A DNA stretch of 64,000 bases, from contig OZ037895.1 in assembly GCA_964035575.1 (NCBI GenBank), positions 310,001-374,000 on the forward strand. The letters are read 5' to 3'. The DNA is from Rhynchopus sp. YZ270_cl-10. Lineage: Eukaryota; Euglenozoa; Diplonemea; Diplonemida; Diplonemidae. The notes below the pieces were generated by a model. That model did no database searches, was not told where the DNA came from, and saw only the letters and a program-made list of their open reading frames with translations. This document shows, piece after piece, positions 20,534 to 31,081 of the stretch; position 1 is the first letter of the stretch; each line of letters starts with the position of its first letter. A program made the position numbers and the translations under genes.

Positions 20534-20911
20534 GGATCACTGAACACTGAATCACTGAATGCCTGTATGGATTCTGCCTCCCGCAGAATACATAAGGGAA
20601 TATAACTCCCAAGGCCATAAACGATCTCTGCGTCGGGTAGCAGAGAGACAGCGAAGGGAGAAAGGGAGGGAGAGAGAGAGAGTACATGATATAACTGGGT
20701 TTGTTCTAAACTAATAAAACAAAGAAAAAAAAACAAAACATCACCCCTCACCACGACCTGGGGATGTCGTTAAACATATCCACAACAATCCTGGGTTGGA
20801 CGTTAAATTGCATCCGGTCACTTTAAAAGGCGGCAACCCTCTTGGACACCTAGGGGGAACGGGTTTAATAAGATTCTTGAGAGGTGGGTGGCAATAAAAC
20901 TGTAGTTGTCG

Positions 20912-20993
20912 ATACAAGCACCCCCGACTGACCCACTGTACGATGCCAGCCATCAGGATGAAAGCACAAATACCCTGCGGCCTACAACAATAA
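20912..20993 (+). repeat. repeat family F, copy 1
   Basis: CACTGTACGATGCCAGCCAT and GGATGAAAGCACAAATACCC are shared with 54455-54520; ends in CTGCGGCC. Dispersed, single orientation. Confidence 0.65.
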
Positions 20994-21500
20994 ATGCTGA
21001 CCATAACAAACAACCTCACACTTCGTGGACCTTGATGCTCCTTGATCCTAAGCGCGGCGGTGGGGGGTCAATCTTGAGAGCACCGTTTGCCTCAACCAGG
21101 AAAGTGAACAGCCAACATGAACAATAATAAGCTGGACATTGGGTACTTCTGTATATTGCCTCACTCATCCAAGGGAGCGTTGGTTTTTTTTCTTGTCCCT
21201 CGAGTGTTCCGTCGCTCCTCCCTTCCTGATGACCCCCACTATTGCCGAAACCCCCCCACCCAAACCCATACAACTCCTGAAACTCTATGAAGGTCTACCT
21301 GAAAGGTGATGGGGACGGCTTTCCCCACACAGTGAAAAGGCCGTAGTGGGGAAAATGGTTAGGTGTCTCCGTGATGGCAAAAGCTACTCCCAAAAAAAAA
21401 GGAGAGAACCGGCACATCACAGATATCTGGCTTTCCTCGTGGAGCTTACCACAGCACTAAGAAGCGAGGAAAGTCCCAAGAAAAGAAAGAAAAGTTTGTT
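20994..21500. other. gene-free spacer
   Basis: No gene, repeat family or transposon end recognised; G/C runs near 21050 and 21260 and A runs near 21390. Confidence 0.4.
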
Positions 21501-21534
21501 AGATGATCCTAAGCCTCTCGTGCTTAGTCACCTT
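21501..21534 (+). repeat. hairpin family A, copy 2
   Basis: Core identical to copy 1 (AGATGATC through CACCTT), in spite of lying 7.7 kb away on the other side of LINE1. Confidence 0.85.
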
Positions 21535-21547
21535 AAAGAAAAGACAA

Positions 21548-21580
21548 AAGATGAATGTGTCTCATAGTACACAGACACCT
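21548..21580 (+). repeat. hairpin family B, copy 2
   Basis: AAGATGAATGTGTCTCATAG followed by TACACAGACACC; 13 bases after A copy 2. TGTGTCT pairs with AGACAC. Confidence 0.6.
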
Positions 21581-21917
21581 CGGAACATAATACAAAACCT
21601 ATAAACAGATAAAAAAAACTACACAGAAAACAGAACCTCACTGTCGACCAGTGCACCACACAAACTGAAGGATAGAACAAATTTTATTTTTATTTTAGCG
21701 TTGAGATCTGTATCAGAGCAGAGGCTCACCATCTTTTGAACAAAGCACACATCCGACCCCCACAGCTGATTCAACGATAAACGCCAAATGTGTTACCACT
21801 CATTCTCTGCATTCAGGTAGCGGAATGTTCACGCTTTCCCCTTTCGGCAATCCTACAACGAAGCACCGAGATGCGACATCGTAGCTTTGAGGCGAGCAAT
21901 TACACCTCCCCCCCCTA

Positions 21918-22300
21918 GGGGGTCCGACTCCTAATAGACTTGTGTATAAAATTTCGTACAAAAAACTCATTATTAAACTTCTGGTCATCTCCAAGGCAAC
22001 TGCGGGTGAAAAACACCCTCAGAGTGGGTCACAGGGGGCCTGTGGGCCGAAAAACGACCCAGAAGCCACCCCAGAATACAAAAAAATGGAAAAAAATAGT
22101 GAAAAAACGGCTTTTTTCACGTTTTGGCCATGTTGGGCAAAACAGCGATTTTTCAAGAAAAAAACCAAAAGACGGCATATTTTTTGACATCACAAAGTCT
22201 CCTTTGGCACAAATATACCCCAAAAGTGGCCTGTGAGTCCATTCCAACCTGTTTTGGGAATATTTGACACTTTTGGAAGTGGCATTTTGGAAGAAGGCTC
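21918..22300. mobile_element. T1 family TA-type element, copy b
   Basis: Starts GGGGGTCCGACT after TA within a C-run. Matches 4495-4720 and 5410-5543 at high identity without the 690-bp insertion found there. Its right end is lost in the C-run that precedes T2. Confidence 0.65.
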
Positions 22301-22315
22301 CCCCCCCCCCCCCTA

Positions 22316-23511
22316 GGGGAGGGTCACTGCACGTTAAATCTCTCGATAAATGCGATTTTTCCGATTTTGATCCTCAGAACCGCAGAAGTCCCCGAAAACT
22401 ATACCAAACCACCTAGGGGACCCAAAAAACGCACCAGCGACCCAGTTTTGACACAGAAACACTCAGATGATGCCTGAAATGCAATTTTAAAAGAGTGCCT
22501 ACAGAACTTGTACCTGCCCACCCCCGTAGACAGAGCAACTCACGCATCCATCACGCCTCAGTGTGGGCCAGGGGCCAGAAAAGCCCCCAAAGCCACATAT
22601 TTTCACCCCAGAACCTATCCCGAGGGGTACCCAGGCTGTTTCGGGGTGTTTAGAGGGACTTGGTGGAACTTAGAACCATGTTTCAAAAAGGGTACAAGTA
22701 CTGTGCCAAGGGTTTGCCCTCTCAAGGGACCAAGTACTTGTACCCTTTTTGAAACATGGTTCTAAGTTCCACCAAGTCCCTCTAAACACCCCGAAACAGC
22801 CTGGGTACCCCTCGGGATAGGTTCTGGGGTGAAAATATGTGGCTTTGGGGGCTTTTCTGGCCCCTGGCCCACACTGAGGCGTGATGGATGCGTGAGTTGC
22901 TCTATCTACAGGGGGGGGTGGGCAAGGTACAAGTTGGTGGTCACTTTTAAAAAATGCAAAAAAGTCGCTCAGAAGTGGTCAAAAGTGCCCAAAACCGGGC
23001 GGAATTCGATTTTTGGGGTCCAAATGGGCCTATGGTGTGGTTTTTTTGACCTCAGGGGGTATTTTTTGATTTATTGCCTACTTCACGTTTTTTGACGGCT
23101 TCAGATACCTTAGGGTGGGAAAACCCTTGGTACCAGGTGCGTGACACTTTTTGAAACATAGTTCTAAGTTCCACCAAGTCCCTCTAAACACCCCGAAACA
23201 GCCTGGGTACCCCTCGGGATAGGTTCTGGGGTGAAAATATGTGGCTTTGGGGGCTTTTCTGGCCCCTGGCCCACACTGAGGCGTGATGGATGCGTGATTT
23301 GCTCTATCTACGGGGGTGGGCAGGTACAAGTTCTGTAGGCATTTTTTTAAAATTGCATTTCAGGCATCATCTGAGTATTTCTGTGTCAAAACTGGGGCGC
23401 TGGTGCGTTTTTTGGGTCCCCTAGGTGGTTTGGTATAGTTTTCGGGGACTTCTGCGGTTCTGAGGATCAAAATCGGAAAAATCGCATTTATCGAGTACAG
23501 TGACCCTCCCC
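22316..23511. mobile_element. T2 foldback element, 1,196 bp, TA-flanked
   Basis: Ends GGGGAGGGTCACTG / CAGTGACCCTCCCC are followed by about 200-bp inverted arms (AAATGCGATTTTTCCG near both ends). TA lies directly outside each end (22314-22315 and 23512-23513), as for a TA-targeting superfamily. Inside, 22508-22911 is itself a long palindrome, and part of it occurs a third time at 23140-23340. No transposase. Confidence 0.7.
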
Positions 23512-24768
23512 TACCCCCCCCCCCCCTAGGGGGTCCGACTCCCTAGTAAAATTTTGTCCGGTTTTCGTTTTTTCACCATTAGGCCATTTCCCGGGCACCC
23601 CCGGGTGAATCCTGCCCCCAAAATAGGGTTTCTGGGCCCTGTGGGGCTAAATTCACCCTCTAGGTACCCCAAAATATGAAAAAAATTGAAAAATATGGTG
23701 AAAAATCGGGTTTTTGGCCTTTTGGGCACTATGGCCAGTTTTGACTAAATTTCCAAAAAAAAATCAAAAAAAGCCCCAAAAATAGACGAAAAAAGGAGTC
23801 TCTGGCCACAATTTCGGCCCAAAAATGTGTTTTGAGTCCATTGCAAACGGTTTTTCGCCTTTTTGCCACTTTTTTTGATGATTTTTTGGTGTTTTTAGGT
23901 GCAAAAACAACCCCAGAACAACCCCAGAACAACCTCAGAACACTTTTTCACCACATTCTGGATCAATATCTAGCCGAACTTTTTGCTGAAAACCGCCGAA
24001 AAACCACCCCTGTAAGTCAGATTATACCGAATGTTGCTCCAATTCCCACAATAACACCCAAATCTACGGCAGAAAATCGGGGAAAAAAAACACGCTTTTT
24101 TCAAAAAGCTCATTATGGAACCCTGCCTGACGACCTTCTGAAAAAAGTGTGTTTTTTCCCCCCGATTTTCTGCCGTAGATTTGGGTGTTATTGTGGGAAT
24201 TGGAGCAACATTCGGTATAATCTGACTCACAGGGGTGGTTTTTCGGCGGTTTTCAGCAAAAGGTTTGGCTAGATATTGGTCCAGAATGTGGTGAAAAAGT
24301 GTTCTGGGGTTGTTCTGGGGTGGAACCCTGCCTGACGACCTTTTGAAAAAAGTGTGTTTTTTTTCCCCGATTTTCTGACGTAGATTTGGGTGTTATTGTG
24401 GGAATTGGAGCAACATTCGGTATAATCTGACTTACAGGGGTGGTTTTTCGGCGGTTTTCAGCAAAAAGTTCGGCTAGATATTGATCCAGAATGTGGTGAA
24501 AAAGTGTTCTGAGGTTGTTCTGGGGTTGTTCTGGGGTTGTTTTTGCACCTAAAAACACCAAAAAATCATCAAAAAAAGTGGCAAAAAGGCGAAAAACCGT
24601 TTGCAATGGACTCAAAACACATTTTTGGGCCGAAATTGTGGCCAGAGACTCCTTTTTTCGTCTATTTTTGGGGCTTTTTTTGATTTTTTTTTGGAAATTT
24701 AGTCAAAACTGGCCATAGTGCCCAAAAGGCCAAAAACCCGATTTTTCACCATATTTTTCAATTTTTTT

Positions 24769-27700
24769 TTCTTTTATATTCTGTAACCTCTCTCTATTTT
24801 ACGGCAGGTGTGACCGGTTGAGGTGATACTTCCGGACTGAGGAAGGGCATTCTTTTACTTTTTTTTCTGTGTGTTTGTTTTCTTGTTGTAGTCTTTTTTG
24901 GTGAAGGGGCTTGGCCGACGACACTGAGAACCTCTTTGGTTCATAGCTGTTAACGACGTCTGGTCCTACCTAGCTGTACACTCTAATTCTAAAAATAAAA
25001 TAAAATAAAACCAATAGGCAAAGGGGGAGGGGGGAGGCTAAAAGCCAAACAAAAGTAAAGAATGAAAAAGAAAAACTCAAGTGCTCTGGGACGGCCGCGA
25101 GTTCCTGCTCCGCTTTAGGCCCCGCAGACGGTTGTAGAGGGTGTAAGCCTCTTCCACCTCGTCGGAGCTCATCGACGGCTTCTTCGCTTCTTTCCACAGG
25201 TAGAGGCAGGTGAGGGCGTCATCCACCGACTGCCAATCCCCTCCCGCTGCCAGCGACTGGTGCTGAAGCGTGTTCGGGTAGAACGTGTCCTTCCACGCCT
25301 CGGCGGTCGCTGGACACCCCATGTTGTTGAATCCTGGGCAGGGCGCCATACCGGCATAGAACGGCACGTTGGTCGGGAGGGCTGTAGGTGCGGGTTGAGA
25401 GCCACTCTCCGATTGCGTGTACGTGCTGGGGGCCGAAGTGGCGTCAGACATGGGGACTGCGAGTTCTGATTCGTCGATGAGGTCCATAGAGAACTCGCTG
25501 CCCTGCGATGCGGCGGGCGGCTGCTCTCTCGGGTGGACGGAAGAGGGAACTGCCTCAGAGGAAGAAGATACGGGGAGGGCTGAGTGGGTGTTTGAGAAGC
25601 CACTCTCCGTACCGGTCTGAGGTTGTGTTGCCCCGTCCGAACCAGGGTGTGACTGCGCAGAGGCGCCGGGACGGGCAACTGCTTGTGCGACAGGGGGCAC
25701 CGAGGACGCGACCGGAGTAGGGAGGGCTGAATGTGTGGTGGAGTAGCCGCTCTCTTGTCCCTGGACGTCTGATGATGCCTGTCTCATGTTGCGTTGCGTC
25801 TGTGCCCTCCGCGCCTTTGCAGTCTCCACTTGGCTGGTCACGCGAGCTTCACGCTGTACCTTCACCAAGTTAATGCTCTTGGGGTCAATCATCTCGTGCG
25901 CGCGCGCAATGATCCTCGCCGCGCATGGCTTGCTGGACACTGGCAGGGCCCGCGGGCAGGTTGAGGGGAGGGAACGACACGGCACACACACCCAAACTGA
26001 GCACTCCCGACACTCCCAATGACGTTCACGACCGAGGACCGCAGCCGAGCACAGCTCGCATTTCCCGAAATCCGCCCGTGAGTCTTCCAGGGGGCAGTCC
26101 AGAAGCCCCTCGCGTGACACACAAGTGAGAGGCGGCAGGCGCGGGGTCGGTTCATGCATGAGGAGGAACTGCGTCAGCTTCTCGGGGATATTGACCGGCG
26201 TGAAGTGACCTGCGGTGCGGCCATCGTGGGCTAGTGCGAGCACCCGACGGTATCCCACTTCGCCTGAGGGGGTGAAGACCGACGGTCGATGGCCACCAAT
26301 GAACACCACCACCAGGGAATGCAGAGCTCGGGCCAGGCCGCTAACCGTCACCATGTCAGCCCAAGTGTCAGGACGCGCACACCCAGCGATGCTCATCTGT
26401 CGCGCCCATACTCCGACACTTGGTTCAGCGCGAGCCGCTAAGTCCTCGTCTTGGACCACCTGTGCAATCGCCGCCTGTCTCAGGGACCCCGCACTCCTCC
26501 CGCACTGGTACGCCACGGCATCGAAGCAACAGTCGCCCACTGTGTAGCGGAAGTCCGCGGGAACGGAGCACCCGAGGGAGGACAGCTGTAGCGGCAGGGC
26601 CGGCGGGGGGTCACATGTCTCCAGCGCCTTGAATGCTGTTGCAGGGTCTTCGCAGGGAGTGGAGGGTACTTCAAGGGTGGACGGATGGGTGGATTCCTTG
26701 CCCGCTTGTCGGCTCAGCCATGCCTCCATCGCTGCCGTGGCTTCGTCGACGTCATAAAGGGGATCAGGGGCGACGGGAGCGACAGGTTCCTCTTCAACTT
26801 CACAGTCGTTCTCAGACAAGCGGTACAGATGGTCATCCACGTACGAAGGGAAACGGTCATCGGGAGGGTCTGGCGAGACGTAGTAGCTTTTGTCGAGGGA
26901 CACTGCTTTCGCTGGCACTGCTGTGCGCGTGACCGCAAGGCTGAAGCACAGGGCGCCTCTCTTCAGCAATGTGGCGCCCACCTCCCGCTGGACACACACG
27001 GCCAGACGTTCGTTCCACTTGACCGATGCCAGAACTTTATCCCCGTCCGCTCGCTCCGCAGCCATCTTGTTCAGATGGCGCCACAGCGTGTCTGCCTCCG
27101 GACCTAGCCCCCCAAGGACCTCGGCTGCAAAGGCTGTGAAGGAAATATGAGCTTTCCTGCAGGCTTCGCCGTGCTTGCCCCGTTTCGCCGTCTGATGTGT
27201 GACCGCGGCGTGTCCCACCGCCCGGGCCGCCCCTTGGACATGCGACTTGGCGAGGGGATTCGCTACCACGCAGTCCACCGCTCGAGGCTTGCCATCACCG
27301 ACTCCGATGGAGAAGAAGATGTCTGCCGGTTTGGTCCCTCCGAGGACGATGTGCTTAGGCTCCAGGGACGGAGCGAGGCCCGCCTTCGAACCCAGCATGC
27401 CCACCAGATCGCGTAGCCGGTCATGCCTGCGAATCGTGCAACCCCCATGGCTGCAGTTGAGGGCGTGTATCCCGAACTCATCCATGGGCCGACCACATTG
27501 TTCGCATAGTGCCTTGTCCCTGTGTACCGCAAGACCCAGTCTGAGACGGACCACTGCTCGAAACTCTTCCGGGTTGATGACGTTTTCTGGGGTGGGTAAT
27601 GCGGTAATCCACGCCCCCGCCAAGGGCAGCTGAAGGGAATTCAGCCGAGCACGGTCCTGGATGTCCCCTGTGTCGCGCAACTCAGACACTTGACGTGTGA

Positions 27701-30609
27701 TGATCGGGGCAGACAGATCACGCTGTTTGAGGATTTGCTGGGGCTGTTCCTCTGGGTTCACGCGGGCATCGGCGTCCACAAGCTCATTGTACCGGGTGGC
27801 AGTGTGGCTCCACCCTCCAGCATCCCAACGGTAGTGTTTGTCCAGGTGCTTGCATAAATCGAAGGTGCCACTAGCAGCTCCCATAGCGGCAGCGGTCCAG
27901 TGGTCGTATGCACGGCGCACCCCCAAGCCCCCTATACGCACGGGGAGGGCAGCTTGCACTCGAGCCGCATCCGGCATCAATGCGTCCGGGTCCGACCCTG
28001 GCGAACTCAGAATCTGTGCCAGCACCCGGTCCACCTCCTTGTCGTACTTGTCCAGCCACTTGTGATCCCCTTGGTGACGAAGGGCCCGCATGTAGAAGAC
28101 AGTTTTGCAAAATCCTTCACAGTGGCGCAAGAGAGACAGAGCCACCTGAGCATCTCCCAGTTTACCCAGCAGGCGGAGTTTCTTCGAGAATTCAAGCATC
28201 GTGCTCTCCATGAACTCGTCGCAGTACTCGTTAGTGCCGATGGGGGCCCCCAGAAAGCTGAATCCCTCTCGGAGCACCTTCAGGTCCGCCACGGCAAATC
28301 CTGCATCCTGGAGGACGGCATCAGTGTGGTTCTTCTCACCTCCGAGGGGGATGAGTTCGCATTTGGAGGAATTCACCGATAGCCCCAACTTCAGGCTCTC
28401 CGACTTTAGTACCTCAAAGGCTTTCGCAACTGCCGCAGGCGATCCCATGAGCGTCCCGTCATCCAGGTACCAAACCGACAGATCCACCCCCGGCAGGTCG
28501 CGAACCGTTTCCGTCAAGCCCTTCACCACCAGAGAGAAGAGAAGGGGGCCTAGCGGGTCACCTTGCTGCACACCGGACTGCGATTGCACCACTACTTCAC
28601 CGTACACCAGGGAGGACGGATACACGTAGCACCACTCCACAAAACGGGACAGCTTAGGGAGGTGTGCGCGCGTCTGATTCAGCAAGGTGTTGCGGCACAC
28701 AGTGTTGAACGCATTGCTGAAGTCAATCTTCAGCACTACTTTGTCCTGGCCGATGTGACGGAAAGCGAAGTCCCGGACTGTCTCTGTCGCTGCCTCGATG
28801 CCACCTTCCACCCCTACCCCCACCTGCTTACCAGGGAGCAGAATGTCCTTCGCTTGCTTCTTCACATCAGCTGCATACGATTTCGCTGCCAGCCTACGGA
28901 GAGTTTCACCCACTGCGATCGGACGGACATCGTTGGCACCTTTGGGGAGCGCCATCAAACGGGCCCCAGCCAGGAAAGGAGTGACTTCGTCGGGGACTCT
29001 GGCTGCGCGGACTGCGTTGAGCACGTGAGTCAAGGCCGGTAGGATGTTGACGTCACTCTCATTCAGCATCTGCTTGAGGTGGTCCGCACGGAGGCCGGAA
29101 GGACCTGCAGCAGTGCCTCGCGGCATGCGTTTCACCAGTGCCAGCACCTGCGCAGGGGTCAAGTCATCTGGGGTGGCGGGCTTCACCAAAGCCGGGCCTA
29201 ACTCCACTTTGGATGGGGGCGGAGGGTGCTTGGCCCGCAGAGCTTGCAGTGTGGCTTCAGAGTCCGGGGCGAGTCCCGACGAAGAGAGACGGGAGAAGGC
29301 TGCGGCGGGACGACCCTTCCGAGCTTCAGCGACGCACGCCCGTTCCAGATCCTCAAATATGGGGGCCTCTTGCTCTGCTCGTCTCCCCGGCACCTGAGCC
29401 TGCGCGTCCCGCCACAGTGCGGATAACTCGCCTTTCTCCCACCGCTCCAAGTCTTCGATGCGCTTCTCTCGCATGCGCTTCTTCTTCGTCTTGCCACTTC
29501 GGCGAGTGCGGAGGAGCGTTTTCCACAGCATGCCGAACCGGTTCCACGCGGACAGGTCCTTAGCGTTGGCTGCGATGTCCAAGAGTGCTATGTTCACCGC
29601 CTCCGTCACTGCACGAAGCATGTAGTCCGGGATGAACTCCATGACACGGGAGCGGCTTACGGCGATGTCATGCGCAGACGGAAGAAGGCGATCGTCGTCT
29701 ACTTCCTGCTGGGACCTCTTTCGGATGGGCGGAACAGCGGATGGTGCGGTCGCCCCCCTGCACGAGAAGCATGTCCCATCCTTGGCCTTTATGGGGAGGA
29801 CGTCCCCGCACCGCACGCACTGCGTGAACTTCAGGCGGCGGAGGTCGGCTGCAGGCAGGATGTCGCCTTGCTGGGCGTGCTCCTGCAAGTGATCCCGCAG
29901 CTTGCGGTGCTTAAACTCCGCGCTCCTGTGGATCTTGGAGCCCGAGCAGTGAGGCAGGGGGCAGTAATAACCCTGCGCTGGGGGGTCGAGGGAGCAAGAG
30001 GCGGTGGAATCTGCAGTGATCGCTGCCAACGGATGCGCGGCAATGGTGTCGGGGTTGAGCAGGGAGTAGGGAGCCCCTGCTGTGAGCAACTCGATAGCGT
30101 CGTTGTCGGCGTACACCGCGTCGAAGTGATTGCCCACCCGAGTGATGACCCTCGTCCTCGCGACTTCTTTTGTGGACAGCCGCGTTGCCCGGATGCGCAC
30201 CACAGGGTTCTCACCACACTGCACCACGAGGATGTTCTCCCGCCACACGTTCGCCGCAAGGTGGATGGCGAAGTGGTCTCCCCAGGCGTCACCTCTGAGC
30301 CCTGCGACGTACGCATCCAACTGCTTCTGCCCACCCAACATCACTTCACCCTGTGCACGGGTCTCAACGGCTCTGTCGGCAAACAGCTCACGAAGCTCAG
30401 TACACTCAGCAGCCGTAGGGGGCGGCCTGTTCCTGGTCTGAGCCTGGAACAGCGAGACAAAGAGGCAATTGTCCGACTCGGAGTTAGGGACGCGGACTGC
30501 GGCTCCTTGGGAAATGGAGCTCAGGAAAGCGTCAACCCTCTCTCGTTCAGCATCCACCTGGGCATCCTGTTCGTTCCCACCTCTCATGGCACCTGGGCCC
30601 GCCCAGACG
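24769..30609 (-). mobile_element. LINE2: full-length RLE-type non-LTR retrotransposon with OTU domains
   Basis: Inserted into the right arm of T1c: AATTTTTTT occurs at both edges (24760-24768 and 30610-30618) and the arm sequence continues on either side. The 5' UTR is only about 20 bases and the 3' UTR about 300. One intact ORF. Clean junctions, a visible target duplication and an undamaged ORF indicate a recent insertion, younger than T1c. Confidence 0.85.
25077..30587 (-). CDS. LINE2 polyprotein: OTU-like, RT, restriction-like endonuclease, second OTU-like domain
   Basis: 1,836 residues. An OTU-type cysteine protease-like domain lies near 33-165 (SESDNCLFVSLF with candidate Cys41, and His in GNHFDAVY near 152). 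Zinc-binding segments follow near 206-278 (YYCPLPHC...H...H; CVRC...CFSC). The reverse transcriptase (about 470-790) has LKIDFSNAFNTV, GVQQGDPLGPLLFSL and the active-site variant WYLDDGT. The CEQC...HALNC knuckle near 1029 and KPADIFF...RAVDCVV near 1089-1110 are the zinc finger plus PD-(D/E)xK signature of restriction-like endonucleases of R2/NeSL-type LINEs. A second OTU-like domain (GDCCFDAVAYQ near 1352, GHFTPVNI near 1462) and a Cys/His cluster (CELC...CREC...CVPC) follow, then a Ser/Pro-rich tail. Proteases are known in some LINE groups (Ulp1 in NeSL, OTU in others); two in one ORF is unusual as far as I know. Whether they cleave ubiquitin or the polyprotein is unknown. Confidence 0.85.
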   Translation of the reverse strand: MRGGNEQDAQVDAERERVDAFLSSISQGAAVRVPNSESDNCLFVSLFQAQTRNRPPPTAAECTELRELFADRAVETRAQGEVMLGGQKQLDAYVAGLRGDAWGDHFAIHLAANVWRENILVVQCGENPVVRIRATRLSTKEVARTRVITRVGNHFDAVYADNDAIELLTAGAPYSLLNPDTIAAHPLAAITADSTASCSLDPPAQGYYCPLPHCSGSKIHRSAEFKHRKLRDHLQEHAQQGDILPAADLRRLKFTQCVRCGDVLPIKAKDGTCFSCRGATAPSAVPPIRKRSQQEVDDDRLLPSAHDIAVSRSRVMEFIPDYMLRAVTEAVNIALLDIAANAKDLSAWNRFGMLWKTLLRTRRSGKTKKKRMREKRIEDLERWEKGELSALWRDAQAQVPGRRAEQEAPIFEDLERACVAEARKGRPAAAFSRLSSSGLAPDSEATLQALRAKHPPPPSKVELGPALVKPATPDDLTPAQVLALVKRMPRGTAAGPSGLRADHLKQMLNESDVNILPALTHVLNAVRAARVPDEVTPFLAGARLMALPKGANDVRPIAVGETLRRLAAKSYAADVKKQAKDILLPGKQVGVGVEGGIEAATETVRDFAFRHIGQDKVVLKIDFSNAFNTVCRNTLLNQTRAHLPKLSRFVEWCYVYPSSLVYGEVVVQSQSGVQQGDPLGPLLFSLVVKGLTETVRDLPGVDLSVWYLDDGTLMGSPAAVAKAFEVLKSESLKLGLSVNSSKCELIPLGGEKNHTDAVLQDAGFAVADLKVLREGFSFLGAPIGTNEYCDEFMESTMLEFSKKLRLLGKLGDAQVALSLLRHCEGFCKTVFYMRALRHQGDHKWLDKYDKEVDRVLAQILSSPGSDPDALMPDAARVQAALPVRIGGLGVRRAYDHWTAAAMGAASGTFDLCKHLDKHYRWDAGGWSHTATRYNELVDADARVNPEEQPQQILKQRDLSAPIITRQVSELRDTGDIQDRARLNSLQLPLAGAWITALPTPENVINPEEFRAVVRLRLGLAVHRDKALCEQCGRPMDEFGIHALNCSHGGCTIRRHDRLRDLVGMLGSKAGLAPSLEPKHIVLGGTKPADIFFSIGVGDGKPRAVDCVVANPLAKSHVQGAARAVGHAAVTHQTAKRGKHGEACRKAHISFTAFAAEVLGGLGPEADTLWRHLNKMAAERADGDKVLASVKWNERLAVCVQREVGATLLKRGALCFSLAVTRTAVPAKAVSLDKSYYVSPDPPDDRFPSYVDDHLYRLSENDCEVEEEPVAPVAPDPLYDVDEATAAMEAWLSRQAGKESTHPSTLEVPSTPCEDPATAFKALETCDPPPALPLQLSSLGCSVPADFRYTVGDCCFDAVAYQCGRSAGSLRQAAIAQVVQDEDLAARAEPSVGVWARQMSIAGCARPDTWADMVTVSGLARALHSLVVVFIGGHRPSVFTPSGEVGYRRVLALAHDGRTAGHFTPVNIPEKLTQFLLMHEPTPRLPPLTCVSREGLLDCPLEDSRADFGKCELCSAAVLGRERHWECRECSVWVCVPCRSLPSTCPRALPVSSKPCAARIIARAHEMIDPKSINLVKVQREARVTSQVETAKARRAQTQRNMRQASSDVQGQESGYSTTHSALPTPVASSVPPVAQAVARPGASAQSHPGSDGATQPQTGTESGFSNTHSALPVSSSSEAVPSSVHPREQPPAASQGSEFSMDLIDESELAVPMSDATSAPSTYTQSESGSQPAPTALPTNVPFYAGMAPCPGFNNMGCPATAEAWKDTFYPNTLQHQSLAAGGDWQSVDDALTCLYLWKEAKKPSMSSDEVEEAYTLYNRLRGLKRSRNSRPSQST

Positions 30610-30769
30610 AATTTTTTTCATATTTTGGGGTACCTAGAGGGTGAATTTAGCCCCACAGGGCCCAGAAACCCTATTTTGGGGGCAGGATTCACCCGGGGGT
30701 GCCCGGGAAATGGCCTAATGGTGAAAAAAACGAAAACCGGACAAAATTTTACTAGGGAGTCGGACCCCC

Positions 30770-31081
30770 TACCCCCCCCCCCCCCCCCCCCTTCTCCCCC
30801 CTCCCCTCCCTCCCTCACGGCTAATACCGACTACAGCGGAACTACTAGTCGCAACGACTAGTACCACTGCACTAGTGTAACACTATAGTCGTAAAACACC
30901 CTTTGACACCCTAAGCCTTGCACACGTGTTAGACTCCTTGGTCCGTGTTTCAAGACGGGTAGTTAAAGGTCGCTATGTCAGATGCCCACCCTACGTAACC
31001 TAATCATGTGTACTAATATCAACTCCTAGTAGTATCCCTGACTATTCTGCCGTGCTCCCAAGAATGATAACTTTTTTTTTT
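30770..31081. other. gene-free spacer with C-run and ACTAGT hairpins
   Basis: A long C-run at the edge of T1c, then repeated CTAGT motifs. 30843-30851 and 30855-30863 form a perfect 9-bp hairpin (TACTAGTCG, loop CAA). Similar CTAGT-rich sequence lies at 55527-55625. Confidence 0.5.

Larger units (their letters stand above)
23529..30769. mobile_element. T1 family TA-type element, copy c, split by LINE2
   Basis: Left terminus GGGGGTCCGACTCCCTAGTA at 23529 and its reverse complement ending at 30769, with TA outside both (23527-23528, 30770-30771). The arms stay complementary inwards. Without LINE2 the element would be about 1.4 kb. Internal palindromes centre near 24120 and 24320. Non-autonomous. 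Confidence 0.75.

Noticed and set aside
13780-21540. Identical A hairpins on both sides of LINE1 as its target-site duplication
   Set aside because: Family A is dispersed in about 18 copies, the right one is 1.3 kb beyond ORF1, and the left one belongs to the element's own 3' UTR.
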